Positions 14,139 through 14,830 of a stretch of 14,830 nt of DNA are shown one piece after another. Numbering within the stretch: position 1 is the stretch's first letter; each line of letters begins with the position of its first letter. The stretch covers positions 1 to 14,830 of the forward strand of contig NZ_FQXM01000043.1 in the NCBI RefSeq assembly GCF_900129965.1, given 5' to 3'. The translations under genes were made by a program, and so were the position numbers. The notes under the pieces are model-generated. The model did not search any database, had not been told where the DNA came from, and saw nothing but the letters and a program-made list of their open reading frames with translations. Origin of the DNA: Clostridium grantii DSM 8605 (GTDB lineage: Bacteria; Bacillota; Clostridia; Clostridiales; Clostridiaceae).

Positions 14139-14363
14139 TTATTTGAAAATGAGCTTATATAGTGTACTAAATACAAAGTCCATCATTCCAATAAGTATAG
14201 CGCTAACAGCACAAAAAACCAAAACAATAATAGTTGCTTTCTTAACTTCTTCTTGTGTTGGCCAAGTTATTCTTTTTGTTTCTGCTTTTAACTCTCTTAA
14301 AAATTGAAACAATCCTCTCGATGACAAACCTTGACTTTTGCGAATTTTTTCATTTGCAGCCAT
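14139..14363 (-). CDS. secE: Preprotein translocase subunit SecE
   Basis: SecE is the clamp subunit of the SecYEG translocon in the cytoplasmic membrane. From the start chosen here it has 74 residues with one transmembrane segment (about 43-66), as in the short Gram-positive SecE. The conserved amphipathic segment is FLRELKAETKRITWPTQEEV (21-40). The frame extends to a GTG at 14370-14372, but that codon is only 1 nt from the SD AAGGA. The ATG at 14361-14363 has about 10 nt spacing and begins MAANEKIRKS. It follows rpmG by 32 bp and precedes nusG by 47 bp, the usual secE-nusG pairing. Confidence 0.95.
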   Translation of the reverse strand: MAANEKIRKSQGLSSRGLFQFLRELKAETKRITWPTQEEVKKATIIVLVFCAVSAILIGMMDFVFSTLYKLIFK

Positions 14364-14395
14364 TTCGTTCACATCCTTAAACTTTATAGAATTTG

Positions 14396-14545
14396 TTATT
14401 TAGTTTCTTTATGAAGTGTGTGTTTGTGGCAGAATTTACAATACTTATTTAATTCTATTCTTTCTGGATTGTTCTTTTTATTTTTCATAGAATTGTAATT
14501 TCTTTGTTTGCATTCTGTACAAGCTAGTGTAACTTTTACTCTCAC
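14396..14545 (-). CDS. rpmG: 50S ribosomal protein L33, zinc-binding form
   Basis: This small 49-residue protein of the large subunit reads MRVKVTLACTECKQRNYNSM, then a Lys/Asn-rich middle, ending LHKETK. Two Cys pairs, Cys9/Cys12 and Cys36/Cys39, form the zinc ribbon that defines the C+ form of L33; zinc-free paralogues made under zinc limitation lack them. The start is GTG (14543-14545), 8 nt after AGGAGG. It is the first gene after the promoter at 14629-14657, and its position before secE-nusG is standard in Firmicutes. Confidence 0.96.
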   Translation of the reverse strand: MRVKVTLACTECKQRNYNSMKNKKNNPERIELNKYCKFCHKHTLHKETK

Positions 14546-14560
14546 AATATCCACCTCCTA

Positions 14561-14584
14561 ATTCTGCATTTCCACACACAGAAT
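14561..14584 (-). other. Hairpin abutting the rpmG SD
   Basis: ATTCTG and CAGAAT (arms 14579-14584 and 14561-14566) form a 6-bp stem with a 12-nt loop, ending one base before the SD AGGAGG (14554-14559). It is weak and could be chance. It is the only evident structure in the roughly 77-nt rpmG leader. Confidence 0.3.
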
Positions 14585-14628
14585 CATCTGCATATCTGAA
14601 ATTTATCATAAAATTGTGATACTAAACA

Positions 14629-14657
14629 AATTTAACACAAGTATTGACATATGTCAA
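14629..14657 (-). promoter_or_regulatory. Promoter for rpmG-secE-nusG-rplK-rplA
   Basis: TTGACA (14652-14657), a 17-bp spacer, then TAAATT (14629-14634), preceded by TGT as an extended -10. Predicted start is near 14622. The -10 matches only four of six consensus bases. The -35 lies inside a 20-bp perfect palindrome. Confidence 0.7.
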
Positions 14658-14660
14658 TAC
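14641..14660. repeat. Perfect 20-bp palindrome over the rpmG -35 box
   Basis: GTATTGACATATGTCAATAC equals its own reverse complement with no central spacer. It carries one TTGACA on each strand. A perfect dyad covering a -35 box is the usual form of an operator for a dimeric repressor, but no such regulator is known to me for this operon. Confidence 0.85.
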
Positions 14661-14703
14661 CAAATTATATTGATTGTTAACTCTACACAAATACCCTTTA
14701 AAT

Positions 14704-14729
14704 GGGACTAAGTACCAAGACTTAGTCCC
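14704..14729 (-). terminator. Hairpin after the upstream tuf gene, probable terminator with weak U-tract
   Basis: GGGACTAAGT and ACTTAGTCCC (arms 14704-14713 and 14720-14729) form a 10-bp perfect stem with a 6-nt loop, 12 bp after the tuf stop. On the transcribed strand it is followed by ATTTAAAGGG, a poor U-tract. It may terminate incompletely, allowing tuf readthrough into rpmG. Confidence 0.6.
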
Positions 14730-14741
14730 TAAATCAATTAA

Positions 14742-14830
14742 TTACTTAAGAATTGTAGTAACAACTCCTGAACCAACTGTTCTTCCGCCTTCTCTGATAG
14801 CGAATCTTAAGTTTGGCTCCATTGCCACTT
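14742..14830 (-). CDS. tuf: Elongation factor Tu, C-terminal fragment (cut by window edge)
   Basis: The last 28 full codons read VAMEPNLRFAIREGGRTVGS and end GVVTTILK, the standard EF-Tu carboxyl end, with a TAA stop at 14742-14744. The gene's 5' part lies beyond the window. As the frame at 1-80 encodes the start of EF-Tu on the same strand, the genome has two tuf genes here about 14.7 kb apart. I cannot compare the copies because the visible parts do not overlap. Confidence 0.96.
   Translation of the reverse strand, partial: VAMEPNLRFAIREGGRTVGSGVVTTILK

Noticed and set aside
1722..14307. Plus-strand open frames of about 60-140 codons opposite fusA, rpoC, rpoB, rplL, nusG and secE, and opposite rpsL and the L7Ae gene
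   Set aside because: They lie antisense to strongly conserved genes, lack good SD sites, and show low-complexity Ser/Phe/Leu-rich sequence typical of the reverse strand of AT-rich genes.
1..14830. Mobile element, CRISPR, prophage, toxin-antitoxin or defence system
   Set aside because: All coding space is occupied by universal housekeeping genes in conserved order. No repeats with spacers, transposase motifs or atypical genes were seen.

Overview
The window is an AT-rich, low-GC Gram-positive segment. Gene order, protein sequences and purine-rich Shine-Dalgarno (SD) sites point to a Clostridium-like member of the Firmicutes; this is judged from family recognition, not from a search. Every gene reads on the minus strand, so transcription runs from position 14830 towards 1. 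It is a core housekeeping region: the secE-nusG, L11-L1, L10-L12, rpoBC and str clusters. I see no mobile element, CRISPR array, tRNA or rRNA gene, and no accessory or defence system.

In transcription order: the 3' end of one tuf gene (14742-14830) and a hairpin; promoter, rpmG, secE, nusG, rplK, rplA; promoter plus L10 leader and attenuator, rplJ, rplL, terminator; promoter and a 150-nt leader, rpoB, rpoC; promoter and hairpin leader, an L7Ae-type K-turn protein gene, rpsL, rpsG, fusA and the 5' end of a second tuf gene (1-80). The two tuf copies thus lie as direct repeats at either end. No gap between genes exceeds 300 bases. The largest are rpoB-rplL (284), rplJ-rplA (215), tuf-rpmG (196) and rpsG-rpsL (131), and each holds promoter or RNA-structure signals listed below.

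The products work together in gene expression: RNA polymerase beta and beta', elongation factor NusG, translocase subunit SecE, the L1, L11 and L10-L12 stalk proteins that serve the GTPase factors, the decoding-site proteins S12 and S7, and the factors EF-G and EF-Tu.

The interesting content lies between the genes. Four promoters share one architecture: TTGACA, exactly 17 bp, then TGn next to the -10 box. The -35 of the rpmG promoter lies inside a perfect 20-bp palindrome that also creates a promoter-like motif on the other strand. The nusG SD is 35 nt from its AUG, and a hairpin in between would bring the two together. Similar hairpins, probable L1 binding sites, abut the SDs of both rplK and rplA. 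The rpoB leader can be drawn as an H-type pseudoknot followed by a U-tailed hairpin. SD placement moves the starts of fusA, rplJ and secE downstream of the longest open frame.
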